This document shows positions 35,873-44,789 of a stretch of DNA of 64,000 bases, piece after piece (the stretch's first letter is position 1; each line of letters opens with the position of its first letter). Under the pieces are notes generated by a model. The model was not told the DNA's origin. It saw only the letters and a program-made list of their open reading frames with translations, and made no database searches. The DNA lies in contig NZ_JXMU01000018.1 of the NCBI RefSeq assembly GCF_001293565.1, positions 29,330 through 93,329 of the forward strand. The letters run 5' to 3'. A program made the translations under genes and the position numbers. The DNA comes from Ahrensia marina. Its GTDB lineage: Bacteria > Pseudomonadota > Alphaproteobacteria > Rhizobiales > Rhizobiaceae.

Positions 35873-35962
35873 TATAAATCGGTTGTCCGAGCGATAGAAT
35901 CGGAGTAAGTGACACTTAGTAGATAGATTTTCGCGAAAAAGCGATATTTGGAGAGTGTCGGA

Positions 35963-37177
35963 ATGAGATCGATGTTTGAAGGTCCAGACCAGAGCGACTT
36001 GAACTTCGACGAGATCATTCTCCAGCAAGGCGAATTGATATCAGACAAGCTCAATATGCTTCGTATGGAACAATATCCGCCGAACGCCAAAAAGAGTTTA
36101 CGTCAATTCTCGCTTGCAGAAACAGCCTACTTCCTCGGTGTTACGCAGTCCAATATCAAGAAGCTTCATCTGGAGGGCAAAGGCCCTGTCCCGACAACTT
36201 CCCAATCTGGTCGCCGCACTTACACTGCGGAGCAGATGTTGGAGCTGAGACAATATCTCGACAAGCATGGCCGTTCTGGTTCCAAGCAGTATGTTCCCCA
36301 CAGGCGCGTCGGTGAAGAACTTCAAGTCATTTCGGTGGTGAACTTTAAAGGTGGTTCGGGTAAAACGACGACTGCCTCACACCTAGCTCAGCACCTAGCT
36401 CTCACAGGTCACCGGGTTCTTGCGATTGATCTTGATCCGCAAGCGTCTTTGACTGCGCTCCATGGCATTCAACCTGAGTTGGACAATGTACCGTCACTCT
36501 ATGAATGTCTGCGTTATGATGACGACATGAAATCGATCAGGGATGTGATACTCCGAACCAATTTTCCGGGCTTGGATATCATTCCAGCCAATTTAGAGTT
36601 GCAGGAATATGAATATGACACTCCGGTTGCTGCCTCCAACCCAGGAACGCCAGAAGGTAAACTGTTTTTTACGCGCATCTCTAGCGCATTGAATGAAGTG
36701 GATGGAGACTACGACATCGTAGTTATTGATTGCCCGCCACAACTTGGTTATCTCACTCTCACGGCTCTTACAGCCTCGACATCGGTTCTTATAACAGTGC
36801 ACCCCCAGATGCTGGACATCATGTCCATGAGCCAGTTTCTCTTGATGCTTGGAGGCATCATGGGAACTATCCGTCAAGCGGGTGCCGAAATGAAACTTCA
36901 ATGGTTTCGATATCTGGTGACGCGGTATGAGCCGACAGATGGGCCTCAACAACAGATGGTCGGTTTTATGCAGGCCATGTTTCCCAATCAAATGCTCGGT
37001 GCCCAAATGCTAAAGTCCACAGCGGTATCTGATGCAGGCATTACAAAGCAGACCCTTTACGAGGTGGATAGATCTCAATTCATTCGTAAAACTTATGACC
37101 GTGCCGTTGATTCACTCAATGCAGTCAATGAAGAAGTCGCCTCTTTGGTTCACCAGGCATGGGGGCGAAGGTCATGA
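35963..37177 (+). CDS. repA: Plasmid partition ATPase RepA
   Basis: ParA-type ATPase of a repABC replicon, 404 residues. An N-terminal HTH-like region of type Ib ParA (FSLAETAYFLGVTQSNIKKL, about 55-75) precedes the Walker A, NFKGGSGKTTTASH near residue 125. VIDLDPQASL (A') and IVVIDCPPQLGYLTL (Walker B/switch) follow. It moves the plasmid together with RepB and represses its own operon. ATG 35963 is preferred to a TTG at 35948. The 21-bp repeat starts one base after its stop. Confidence 0.95.
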   Translation: MRSMFEGPDQSDLNFDEIILQQGELISDKLNMLRMEQYPPNAKKSLRQFSLAETAYFLGVTQSNIKKLHLEGKGPVPTTSQSGRRTYTAEQMLELRQYLDKHGRSGSKQYVPHRRVGEELQVISVVNFKGGSGKTTTASHLAQHLALTGHRVLAIDLDPQASLTALHGIQPELDNVPSLYECLRYDDDMKSIRDVILRTNFPGLDIIPANLELQEYEYDTPVAASNPGTPEGKLFFTRISSALNEVDGDYDIVVIDCPPQLGYLTLTALTASTSVLITVHPQMLDIMSMSQFLLMLGGIMGTIRQAGAEMKLQWFRYLVTRYEPTDGPQQQMVGFMQAMFPNQMLGAQMLKSTAVSDAGITKQTLYEVDRSQFIRKTYDRAVDSLNAVNEEVASLVHQAWGRRS

Positions 37178-37178
37178 G

Positions 37179-37199
37179 AAAATTGACAGCCGTGCAGAA
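37179..37199 (+). repeat. 21-bp direct repeat, copy 2 (candidate partition site)
   Basis: Second copy of the repeat at 35715-35735, identical over 21 bases. It starts one base after the repA stop and lies 49 bases before repB. Confidence 0.7.
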
Positions 37200-37248
37200 A
37201 TCGAAATTCACACACAATTTCAGTCAATTGGCAAAGGGATAGGGTGCT

Positions 37249-38235
37249 ATGGCTCGCAAAGGTCTTTTAGATAGTGTGATTGGCGCGGCGCCGAACCCGG
37301 AGCAAAAAGAAACACGCTCAAGCTACGTTCAGACAGGCGCCTCTAAATCCATGAAGTCTTCGTTGGAAGATATTGCAAAGAATGCGAAGCGATTGGTCGA
37401 TGGTGAAACAGTTGTAAAAATTGATCCATCCCTGATCGATGCATCTTTCCTACGTGACCGCTTGAGCGGCGATGATCAGGCCTTTGAAGATCTCAAGGCC
37501 ATGATTTCTGAGCATGGTCAGGAAACACCGGTTCTTTTGAAACCGCATCCTCAGAAGTCAGGTCGCTATATGGTGGTCTTTGGCCATAGGCGTGTTCGTG
37601 TGGCGCGAGCATTGGGTATAGAAGTTCGTGCGGTAATTAGAGAACTTGAAGATATTGCCCATGTGATCGCTCAAGGCCAAGAAAACACGGCAAGAGAAGA
37701 CCTCTCTTTCATTGAAAAAGCGCTGTACGCCAAGAGCATTATTGATGGCGGGTACGGCAAAGATGTAGCGATGGCTGCCTTGACCATTGATGCTACGTTG
37801 TTGTCACGCATGTTGTCGGTTTCCCAGAAGATCTCGGTAGAATTTTTGGAGGCCATCGGAACAGCCAAGTCAGTCGGCCGCGATCGTTGGGAGGAGCTGA
37901 AGAGACTCATTATCATTCCAGCCAATAAGAAAAAAGCTTCAGCATTGATTGAAACAGATGCGTTTCGAAATGCAGAATCCGAAGATCGATTTGACCAGCT
38001 ATTGAACTTATTGAAGGCGAAGGGAGCTTCGCCCAAGAAAGCTAGTTCAACGAAGTCCAACACACGCAAGTGGGAAGCGGGCGAAGGCAGGATCAAAGCC
38101 TCACTCAGCAGTTCTCCGAAGGCGTATAGCATTTCCCTGAAATCCACCGATGCGGCGGCTTTTGGAGAATACCTCTCGGAAAATCTTGAAGCGCTTTATC
38201 GGGCGTTTGAAGAACAGAAGAAAGGAAAATCCTAG
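37249..38235 (+). CDS. repB: Plasmid partition protein RepB
   Basis: ParB-type centromere-binding protein of the repABC system, 328 residues. A short basic N-terminus (MARKGLLDS) that contacts RepA is followed by the ParB N-domain (GQETPVLLKPHPQ, GHRRVRVARALG: the CTP-binding box) and by REDLSFIEKALYAKSIIDGG near residue 145 leading into an HTH (about 165-190). The C-terminal third is the dimerisation part. It should bind the repeats beside repA. Confidence 0.95.
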   Translation: MARKGLLDSVIGAAPNPEQKETRSSYVQTGASKSMKSSLEDIAKNAKRLVDGETVVKIDPSLIDASFLRDRLSGDDQAFEDLKAMISEHGQETPVLLKPHPQKSGRYMVVFGHRRVRVARALGIEVRAVIRELEDIAHVIAQGQENTAREDLSFIEKALYAKSIIDGGYGKDVAMAALTIDATLLSRMLSVSQKISVEFLEAIGTAKSVGRDRWEELKRLIIIPANKKKASALIETDAFRNAESEDRFDQLLNLLKAKGASPKKASSTKSNTRKWEAGEGRIKASLSSSPKAYSISLKSTDAAAFGEYLSENLEALYRAFEEQKKGKS

Positions 38236-38246
38236 TGTTCTAACGG

Positions 38247-38300
38247 CAAAAGAAAAGCCCCCAAACCTTTCGGTATGAGAGCTCATCTAACTGTTTAGCG
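38247..38300 (-). ncRNA. Candidate counter-transcribed RNA (incA) of repABC
   Basis: A short antisense RNA in the repB-repC gap is the usual copy-number brake on RepC. Here a strong leftward promoter (38307-38335) would start it near 38300. It runs into GGTTTGGGGGCTTTTCTTTT (complement of 38248-38267), the U-rich end seen in repABC ctRNAs. The predicted size, about 54 nt, fits the class. The exact ends are estimates. Confidence 0.75.
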
Positions 38301-38306
38301 ACTTCA

Positions 38307-38335
38307 TAGATAACTCTCTCGCGAATCACTGTCAA
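38307..38335 (-). promoter_or_regulatory. Promoter of the repABC antisense RNA
   Basis: Minus strand: -35 TTGACA (38330-38335), 17-bp spacer, -10 TATCTA (38307-38312). Near-consensus housekeeping promoter facing repB. Confidence 0.78.
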
Positions 38336-38405
38336 CGAATTTTGTAGCGATTCGGTGAGCGGGGAACTTTTGCCTTCATTCTAAGATGGAGGTCTAAAAA
38401 CTATC

Positions 38406-39719
38406 ATGACACATAACGGATGGCGCAAGCCAACGCCGGGCCTTGTGGTGGCTGAAAAGCACGCACAAGCCGGTGAAGGGCTTTCTATACCCAAATCACA
38501 AGCAACCGTTGCAACCAAGAAGGTGGCTGCAGCCATAGGCCTTAAGGCCCCGGACTTGTTGCTGCTCGATACACTCGCCGCTTTTACCCAATCGCAGGAC
38601 TGGGAGCAGGGCAGGCGGCCTATCGTTTGGGCATCAAACAACTACCTGATCGAACAGACGGGCTTTTCGCTGTCAGCGTTGCGGCGCCATATCCGCCGGC
38701 TAGCTGAACTTGGCCTTATCTGGATCAAAGACAGCCCGAACGGTAAGCGCTACGGCTACAGGGACGAGGATGGCGTGATCGTAGAAGCTTTCGGCTTCGA
38801 TCTAGCGCCTCTGGCGGCGCGTACAGCTGAGTTTGAAGCTCTCTATGTCCGTATCAAGGAAGAGCGCGAGTTCTGCGCTTCAATGCGCAACGTTGTGACG
38901 GTGACACGCCGTATCATCCGCGCGAAGATAGAAAAGGCTCTGGAGAGCAATCTGAGAGGCCCATGGCGTGAGCTGAAGGAAGAATTCGCAGAACTGCTCC
39001 TAGCCCTGCCTACGCGCTCAACAGCGCCTAATAAGCTCTTGGACATCGTTGATTGGTTCAAAGCGTTCAAACAGCGCGTCGAGCAAGCTTTCGAAGCCGC
39101 ATTTGATTGGCCCGAAGCATCCGATGAAAAATCGCCCTCTCAGGAGGCTGATATTGCATCCAATATTGTTAGATTTAATAAAAAAATGATACCCAGAGGT
39201 GTCGCAGATGATACCCATATACTAATTACAAACCAACCTAATCCTGTATCTAGTAACAGCTTCGAAAAACAGGCCGCGGAGAGTTTCGAGCCAGAAAAAC
39301 AACAACCAGTGCGTGCTGAGAGACCTGAAAAGGTTGACTTGGATATCCAGTGGAGCTCTCACACAAACAAACGAACTTCTCAGGTTGATATTGGGATGCT
39401 TATGCTGAGCTGTCCGCGGTTTGGTGCATTAGCCAGAGGCACTGAAGGCTACATTCGCGACTGGAATGATCTCCATCGAGCGGCCGGAAAAATCCGAGGA
39501 ATGGCGGGAATTTCGGAGCACGCCTGGAATGCTGCCCAGAAGGTGCTTGGTGCGCAAATTGCTGCCGCTGCCATCGCGCTTGTCTACGACAAATACGAAA
39601 CTGGAGAAGTGAAATCACCGGGCGGATATCTGCGTGGCATGATCGAAAAAGCCCAAAAAGGCGAACTTCATCTGGATCGAAGCTTCTACGGTCGATTGAG
39701 TGAAGCGGGGACACATTGA
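38406..39719 (+). CDS. repC: Replication initiator RepC
   Basis: Initiator protein of the repABC replicon, 437 residues, which binds the origin inside its own gene. The N-terminal winged-helix part is typical (LLLLDTLAAFTQSQDWEQGR, NNYLIEQTGFSLSALRRHIR, LGLIWIKDSPNGKRYGYR). The C-terminal domain ends in PGGYLRGMIEKAQKGELHL. An AT-rich patch near 39160-39240 is a candidate origin. GGAGG precedes the ATG by 14 bases, longer than usual, which fits antisense-RNA control of its translation. Confidence 0.94.
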   Translation: MTHNGWRKPTPGLVVAEKHAQAGEGLSIPKSQATVATKKVAAAIGLKAPDLLLLDTLAAFTQSQDWEQGRRPIVWASNNYLIEQTGFSLSALRRHIRRLAELGLIWIKDSPNGKRYGYRDEDGVIVEAFGFDLAPLAARTAEFEALYVRIKEEREFCASMRNVVTVTRRIIRAKIEKALESNLRGPWRELKEEFAELLLALPTRSTAPNKLLDIVDWFKAFKQRVEQAFEAAFDWPEASDEKSPSQEADIASNIVRFNKKMIPRGVADDTHILITNQPNPVSSNSFEKQAAESFEPEKQQPVRAERPEKVDLDIQWSSHTNKRTSQVDIGMLMLSCPRFGALARGTEGYIRDWNDLHRAAGKIRGMAGISEHAWNAAQKVLGAQIAAAAIALVYDKYETGEVKSPGGYLRGMIEKAQKGELHLDRSFYGRLSEAGTH

Positions 39720-39739
39720 TGAAACACAAATTCTAAGAT

Positions 39740-40138
39740 TTGTCCGTTGAGACACCGGGCAAGGGGCTCGTGGATATCAGCGACATGGTTCAATCCGCCG
39801 TGGATGAGCATGAATTTGACTCAGGTCTTCTAACGTTGTGGTGTGTTCACACTGGTGCTTCGTTTCTCGGGCAAGCCAATGCAGACGATGATGTTATTGC
39901 TGATATCAATGCATTTTTCGAAGATCTCCTGCCCCAGAAAGCGGGCAAATACCGACACAAACCCGATCATCTAGATAATGCGCCGTCTCACTTGCGCGCT
40001 CTACTCACTCAGACGCAGGTTTCAATCCCAGTTGAAAACGAGAGGCTGCCGCTTGGCAAGGTTCAAAGTCTTTATTTGTTCGAGCATCGAGAGGCACCAA
40101 AGATACGTCGCATCCGTTGCCACTTCATTGGGAATTGA
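39740..40138 (+). CDS. YjbQ-family protein, perhaps with a broken N-terminus
   Basis: YjbQ/UPF0047 family; E. coli YjbQ has weak thiamine-phosphate synthase activity in vitro, and the true role is unknown. The 132-residue chain keeps HTGASF near 38, DNAPSHLRA and the C-terminal LYLFEHRE. Its start here is a TTG at 39740. An ATG at 39719, overlapping the repC stop (TGATG), would add the first beta-strand but meets TAA after five codons (MKHKF, then stop). Compared with E. coli YjbQ the upstream start fits the length better, so an earlier CAA, TAT or similar may have become TAA. The gene may still be read by re-initiation. Confidence 0.72.
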   Translation: MSVETPGKGLVDISDMVQSAVDEHEFDSGLLTLWCVHTGASFLGQANADDDVIADINAFFEDLLPQKAGKYRHKPDHLDNAPSHLRALLTQTQVSIPVENERLPLGKVQSLYLFEHREAPKIRRIRCHFIGN

Positions 40139-40349
40139 TGGCGTGGATATCACCCTTAGAACTGCAGAAATTATTGGTTGTTCAACACTTTTGAAAGAAT
40201 TGTTAGGCCAAATGTGAGCTCGGAGAGGTTAAGGTGCCGAACGTACTCGAGAAGCACCTTTCGGAAATGTATTGAGTGCCGTCGCTCGTTCGCGAGTGCC
40301 TCTCCAGTTTTGCATCAGAGCAACAATGCTCAAGTATATTTCATTAGCA

Positions 40350-41522
40350 TCACAGCCCCGCTGCTTTGGTAAGGTTCACGCTGAATCTGTCTCGTTTTCG
40401 CTGATATCGGCGTGTCATTTCGGCTGAAGCGTGTCCCAATTGTTTCTGGATATGGCGTTCATCCACCTGAGCATAGGAGGCGAGGCCGGCGCGCAACGAA
40501 TGACCTGAAAACAACTGCATTCTCTCTTTGTCAGAGAGTTCAGATCGAAGACCGGCTTCCATCATCGTCTTCTTGATCAGACGAGCGACATGTTTGTCTG
40601 TCAGGCGATCCGATTGAACCCTGGAATTATCCCGCAGAACTTGCCGGAATATTGGGCCATGGGCGATCTTGGCGAAGTGCAGCCATTGCTCGAGGGCATG
40701 AACAGGACAGGATTGCTCCGATGAACCGCGCGCGATTTCAGCTTTCTTCCAGCCAGTCTTTGTGCGCTGAATGATAATGGCGCCGCCATCTTCGATCTCG
40801 ACCCAGCCCTTGCCGTCCTCCGTTTGATCACGGCCCACATCCAGGCCGACGATTTCCGAGCGGCGCAAGCCACCGGCATAGCCGATGAGCAACATGGCGC
40901 GGTCGCGCATGTCGCGCAGCCCAAAGGTGAGGGTAGCCACCATCTCCAGCAGTTCTTCAGGGGAAATCGGTTCTTTCTGAACTGGGGGCTTTCCATGTTC
41001 GCGCACGATACCGGCCAAAACTGTAGCAATGTGCCGATCCCTTCGATCCAGAACCAAGCCACGCTTTCTGTAGTTCCACGCCAGTCCGGACAAGCGCCGT
41101 TCGATGGTCGACACGGCAAGGGGAGGGGAGCCATCTTGGGGTGAGGCCAGCTCAGTGATGTACAGGCCTATGAGTTGTGGATCCGGTTCGAGCTGGTTTG
41201 CGCCGCGCCGCCTGCACCAGCTGGCATAGTCTGCCCAATCCTTCTTATAGGCCAGATTGGTGTTCTCGGCCGTCGCCTTGTTGGCGTAGTCGCGGGCTTG
41301 ATCGACAAGCGCATCCAAAGAACCAGAACCGGCCACATGTGCAGGCACTGCGATGTCCTGCGTGCTTTCTGATTGGCTTCCTGCATAGAGTTCGTTCAAA
41401 TCAATGTCCGGGAGGTCATCAGCGTTTTGTCGGAGTTGGCCGCTCTCGTCGACATCAGCAGGAACAGGCCCAGCATTCGTGGCTGAGTTCGATTTCTCGG
41501 CTTTTTGTGGTGATTTGCCCAT
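40350..41522 (-). CDS. Tyrosine recombinase/integrase
   Basis: A 390-residue site-specific recombinase. A SAM-like core-binding domain (about 85-190, ANKATAENTNLAYKKDWADY) is followed by the catalytic domain: GGLRRSEIVGLDV (Arg I), RTKTGWKKAE (Lys), HSLRAGLAS (His-x-x-Arg), LGHASAEMTRRY (His and the Tyr nucleophile). All five appear present. An N-terminal extension of about 70 polar residues is unusual. It may resolve plasmid multimers or mark an integrated element; no attachment repeat was seen. Confidence 0.92.
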   Translation of the reverse strand: MGKSPQKAEKSNSATNAGPVPADVDESGQLRQNADDLPDIDLNELYAGSQSESTQDIAVPAHVAGSGSLDALVDQARDYANKATAENTNLAYKKDWADYASWCRRRGANQLEPDPQLIGLYITELASPQDGSPPLAVSTIERRLSGLAWNYRKRGLVLDRRDRHIATVLAGIVREHGKPPVQKEPISPEELLEMVATLTFGLRDMRDRAMLLIGYAGGLRRSEIVGLDVGRDQTEDGKGWVEIEDGGAIIIQRTKTGWKKAEIARGSSEQSCPVHALEQWLHFAKIAHGPIFRQVLRDNSRVQSDRLTDKHVARLIKKTMMEAGLRSELSDKERMQLFSGHSLRAGLASYAQVDERHIQKQLGHASAEMTRRYQRKRDRFSVNLTKAAGL

Positions 41523-41643
41523 GTTTCAAAGGATACTCTTGCTGTGTCCGATAATGCAAACTTATTGGACATAGAAAAGTTGTTTAAGGCTGGGCGGTTT
41601 ATGGTTAATAAACTGGTAAAAAGCGCCGTAGCCAATTAGGCTG

Positions 41644-42615
41644 ATGTCTATGAAGCAGGCGACCCATGCAGCAAAGACCGAATTGCCCAAACCCATTTTG
41701 CCCAATTGGATAATGGCCGGTTCAGTTACCAATACCCCTGAGGCATCTGGCTTTGCCAGTGGGTCAGCGCTCGCTTTGCTGCATGTCGCCCTTCATGATC
41801 CTAATATCGATGTTCCTACTGAATTGTTACGGAACAAGCTGGCGCTCCGTGCTGCTGCTCATTGTTTGAAGATAGAGGGTAGGGTGCAAAGCGAGGCCGA
41901 CATCCGCGATGCCTATCTGTTGGCGACGTCCGGCGAAGACGGCCTTATTCATCGGGGGCCTGCAGGCGATATGGTGGCGCTGTGGCGCACTGGCTCTGGG
42001 ATCTCCTTCCGCCATGCCGGTTGGCGCGACCGCTTGTGTGCATTGTTGCCGGAAGGCATGCAGGATCCTTTTCCAGGTTGGATGGAACAGGCCGAAGACT
42101 ATGAGGGCACCCCAATTGCCAAGGCCGCTTTGTTGCTTGGCAACATAGTTCAACTGTTTCCGAGGCAGGAAGCATTCGCACTGCTCTGTGCGGACGCCAT
42201 CTTGGCGCGGTCGCTAGGATGGGATGGACCACTTCCGTTGCTCGCTCTTCATCTCAAGGGCAAGTCCCTGCGTGAAGCATCTCAGGGCGAGGATAGCCTT
42301 ATTGCCTGTCATGTAGCTGTGACCCGCGCTGCTCAGGACACCGTGCGATTGGCCCATGACTTGGCACGTCGTGCTGCGCACCTTCGCGCAGTCGAACCAA
42401 AGCTGCGCACCAAAGGATCAGAAGACGCTGTGCGTCTGTTTCTTTCGGAAGAGGCCGTTCTGCCTTCAACGATGCTATCACCGATCATCCGTGGATCCAG
42501 CACCACGATGACACCGCGATCCGCGCGTCGGTTCTGTGAGCGTCTGATTGAGCTGGGTGTGGTGCGTGAACTGACTGGCCGTTCCACATTCCGGCTTTAC
42601 GGGGTGAGTTCATGA
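41644..42615 (+). CDS. DUF1403 protein
   Basis: A 323-residue protein matching DUF1403, known mainly from rhizobial and related alphaproteobacterial plasmids. Segments such as FASGSALALLHVALHDPN, LRNKLALRAAAHCLKIEGR and ARRFCERLIELGVVRELTGR (the last winged-helix-like) are characteristic. It overlaps scpB by ATGA, and the pair is usually found together. Its function is unknown; the partner suggests chromosome or plasmid condensation. Confidence 0.88.
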   Translation: MSMKQATHAAKTELPKPILPNWIMAGSVTNTPEASGFASGSALALLHVALHDPNIDVPTELLRNKLALRAAAHCLKIEGRVQSEADIRDAYLLATSGEDGLIHRGPAGDMVALWRTGSGISFRHAGWRDRLCALLPEGMQDPFPGWMEQAEDYEGTPIAKAALLLGNIVQLFPRQEAFALLCADAILARSLGWDGPLPLLALHLKGKSLREASQGEDSLIACHVAVTRAAQDTVRLAHDLARRAAHLRAVEPKLRTKGSEDAVRLFLSEEAVLPSTMLSPIIRGSSTTMTPRSARRFCERLIELGVVRELTGRSTFRLYGVSS

Positions 42616-43226
42616 ATGCGGCTCAGCAGCAGGCACAAGATGAGCTCGAATGGCTTGACCTTGAACTGGCAGATTTGCCAGCTGATTTGCGTTGGCGCGA
42701 ATGGATGAACCGGATTGAAGCCGTGATCTTTGCGAGTGCGTTAGTTGTGCCGCGCGACGTGGTGCAAAAGGTCGTTGGAAAAGATGCCAGTATCGATTTG
42801 CTGATTGAAGACATCCAGGCCGACCTCAAAGGCAAGCCTTATGAGATTGTTTCAGTTGCAGGTGGTTGGATGTTCCGCACACGAACACAATACGCGACGG
42901 CGATACGGATGGCGGCGGATATTGATGATAAGCAGCATGATTTTACTCAGGATGAGATGGCAGTGTTGTGCGCAGTCGCCTATCATCAACCGATTGACCG
43001 AGCAGGGCTTGCCGAGCTCTTCGGTAAAGAGATCAATCGCGATCTGCTCGGACGACTGCGGTATAAAAGGCTGATCGGCATCGGTCCGAAAAGTCCAAGG
43101 CCTGGTGCGCCGCACACCTTTGTTACGACGTTGGAGTTTCTGGCGACGTTTGATCTGCAGAGTCTGCGAGATCTTCCAGAACTCGACATTGCAGTTGATG
43201 AAAACAGCGAAAGAGGAACAGTTTGA
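42612..43226 (+). CDS. scpB: ScpB-like segregation and condensation protein
   Basis: A 204-residue ScpB homologue, with winged-helix domains that bind ScpA/SMC. Visible parts are RIEAVIFASALVVPRDVVQKVVG (about 30-55), YEIVSVAGGWMFRTRTQYA near 78-95, and YHQPIDRAGLAELFGKE near 118-135. No ScpA or SMC lies nearby, so this plasmid copy would have to work with host SMC or with DUF1403. Confidence 0.88.
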   Translation: MNAAQQQAQDELEWLDLELADLPADLRWREWMNRIEAVIFASALVVPRDVVQKVVGKDASIDLLIEDIQADLKGKPYEIVSVAGGWMFRTRTQYATAIRMAADIDDKQHDFTQDEMAVLCAVAYHQPIDRAGLAELFGKEINRDLLGRLRYKRLIGIGPKSPRPGAPHTFVTTLEFLATFDLQSLRDLPELDIAVDENSERGTV

Positions 43227-43241
43227 GCGACCAGGTACAAG

Positions 43242-44099
43242 ATGACTGAAGAAAACAAACTTAGCGAGGTCGTGAAACGACTAACTCCGAAACAGGAGGT
43301 AGTTCGCCGACTCTATCTGCTGTCTGGCAACGAATGCGCAGAACCCTCATGCAATAATGTTTTGTTCGATGCCAATCAGACGATGATTGGCGAAATCGCT
43401 CATATCGCTTCTGCAATGCCAACGGGCAAACGTTTTGATAGCTCAATGACTAATGAAACCCGGAGGGCGTTTGAGAACCTTCTGCTGCTTTGCCCCAATC
43501 ATCACACACAAGTTGATGGGGCGAATGCGCCGCACACAAGAGAACAGCTGAAAAAGTGGAAGGCTGATCACGAGGGTCGATTTGCAGCAGCAGCTCAGAC
43601 GCTGTTGAAAAATTTTTCAACCAAGTATCCTGACGCGATCAATGAACTGACACCAACCAAACCTCTGACCTTCGAGGCGTTCCAGGTAGCCATGGGAAAA
43701 TATGGACTAACAGAAGAAGAGATTGATCCTACGGCAAGGCAAATAGCGGACTATGTTGATCGGTTGAGAAAGGGCCCTCCAGATCATCGTGACTTCATGC
43801 TTTCAGTTTTGAAAGCAGCTGTTGAGCGAGATAGTATCGTGCACGAACGAGCATGCTTGTTGTGCGACGAAATTGTCAGTTCATTGGGCGTCTCGGCTTC
43901 TAATATCAAGCGCCTGATTAAAACTCTGGAGAAATACGACCTTGCATGGTTCAATGAAGATTTCGACGGCAATCCAACTGTAGAGATTCACAACCCCTGC
44001 GAAGAGATGACTTGGCCAGTAATCGCCAAGTTTGCAGAACTACAAGGCATTGATCTTCAGCGCTTCGTCATTGAACTTCAATTTGGTGATCTGGACTGA
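43242..44099 (+). CDS. HNH-endonuclease-domain protein
   Basis: A 285-residue protein with an N-terminal HNH nuclease domain (about 20-110): SGNECAEPSCNNVL gives the zinc Cys pair, GEIAHIASA the first His, and NLLLLCPNHHTQVDG the Asn-His part. The C-terminal half is helical with a winged-helix-like segment (SASNIKRLIKTLEKYDL). Stand-alone HNH proteins with extra domains are common in defence islands. It starts 15 bases after scpB and converges with the ubiquitin-like operon. Confidence 0.87.
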   Translation: MTEENKLSEVVKRLTPKQEVVRRLYLLSGNECAEPSCNNVLFDANQTMIGEIAHIASAMPTGKRFDSSMTNETRRAFENLLLLCPNHHTQVDGANAPHTREQLKKWKADHEGRFAAAAQTLLKNFSTKYPDAINELTPTKPLTFEAFQVAMGKYGLTEEEIDPTARQIADYVDRLRKGPPDHRDFMLSVLKAAVERDSIVHERACLLCDEIVSSLGVSASNIKRLIKTLEKYDLAWFNEDFDGNPTVEIHNPCEEMTWPVIAKFAELQGIDLQRFVIELQFGDLD

Positions 44100-44173
44100 A
44101 TCTATCTCAACAACGCTGGGAACTTCGAACAAATCAACAAACTCATCAGTTCATGGCTCTTCTGCGTTGGCTG

Positions 44174-44395
44174 TTAGCGATATCCTTTCCTACGCTTCCT
44201 CTCAACAATGATGCGGGCCTTTGCAAGCGCGGCATCGAGAGTTTCAAACCAGTCTGTCCTTGTTTGGCCTGTTGTGCCACGGCGACCCCAGTGACGCTCG
44301 ACACCAAATTGACCAAATAGCCCAGGAACTGTTTCTATCGAATAATATCGGTCCATATTCCTCTCGCTGTCTGTCCTCCTCAAAAAAAAGCGCAT
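44174..44395 (-). CDS. Single WGR-domain protein
   Basis: A 73-residue protein that is almost only a WGR domain: RYYSIETVPGLFGQFGVERHWGRRGT, with the Trp-Gly-Arg core, and a basic tail (ERKRRKGYR). WGR domains bind nucleic acids, as in PARPs and MolR. It lies 9 bases after the DUF6527 stop and is probably the last gene of the ubiquitin-like operon. A paralogue lies at 55335-55577. Confidence 0.85.
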   Translation of the reverse strand: MRFFLRRTDSERNMDRYYSIETVPGLFGQFGVERHWGRRGTTGQTRTDWFETLDAALAKARIIVERKRRKGYR

Positions 44396-44404
44396 GACCT
44401 CTTC

Positions 44405-44788
44405 CTAAGACCTCAGCGTATTGTCTTTTCTTTTTTGAGGCTTCGGGCGTCCGCCCCTGCACCATTGAACCTGGCCCTTCTTCACCCAAAAATGGCATCC
44501 GCATTCGTTTTGCTGGTGCACAGATGGGTGTAGTGTGGGCCTTTTCCAGAAGTCGGTGACGACGCGCCAACGAGGCCGGTGATCAGGATTGACAGATAGT
44601 GAAATTCTCTCCCCACACCCGCCAGGACAGGTCAAGCATGCCCATTTTTTTATACTACCGCTCTGGACCAGAATCAGTTTTTCCCGGCCGGTCTCAGACT
44701 GCTGAGGAAAGCTATCCTGCTGGCTAGCCAGGTAGTCGTATCGCAGCACTCCTAACCATCGGAGCATGCTCGCTAAAGACTTTTTCAT
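44405..44788 (-). CDS. DUF6527 zinc-site protein of ubiquitin-like operons
   Basis: A 127-residue protein with two Cys/His knuckles: CLTCPGGCGE near residue 51 and ECGCHFWVKKGQVQWC near 95-110. This is the DUF6527 pattern, which co-occurs with bacterial E1/E2/JAB genes in so-called Bub operons. How it works here is not shown by the sequence; a regulatory or peptidase role has been discussed for the family. It follows the E1 stop by one base. Confidence 0.85.
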   Translation of the reverse strand: MKKSLASMLRWLGVLRYDYLASQQDSFPQQSETGREKLILVQSGSIKKWACLTCPGGCGERISLSVNPDHRPRWRVVTDFWKRPTLHPSVHQQNECGCHFWVKKGQVQWCRGGRPKPQKRKDNTLRS

Positions 44789-44789
44789 T

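Larger units (their letters stand above)
35262..35962. other. Gene-free stretch upstream of repA, replicon control region
   Basis: About 700 bases without a supported gene. It holds one copy of a 21-bp direct repeat (35715-35735) that recurs between repA and repB. Two GTTAAC boxes (35856-35872) stand one helical turn apart, in the usual place of a repABC operator or promoter. The small frames in this stretch (for example 35436-35648) have no ribosome site or recognisable product. Confidence 0.6.

Noticed and set aside
40139..41643. Attachment sites around the tyrosine recombinase
   Set aside because: No tRNA gene and no direct repeats were found by eye near the gene.
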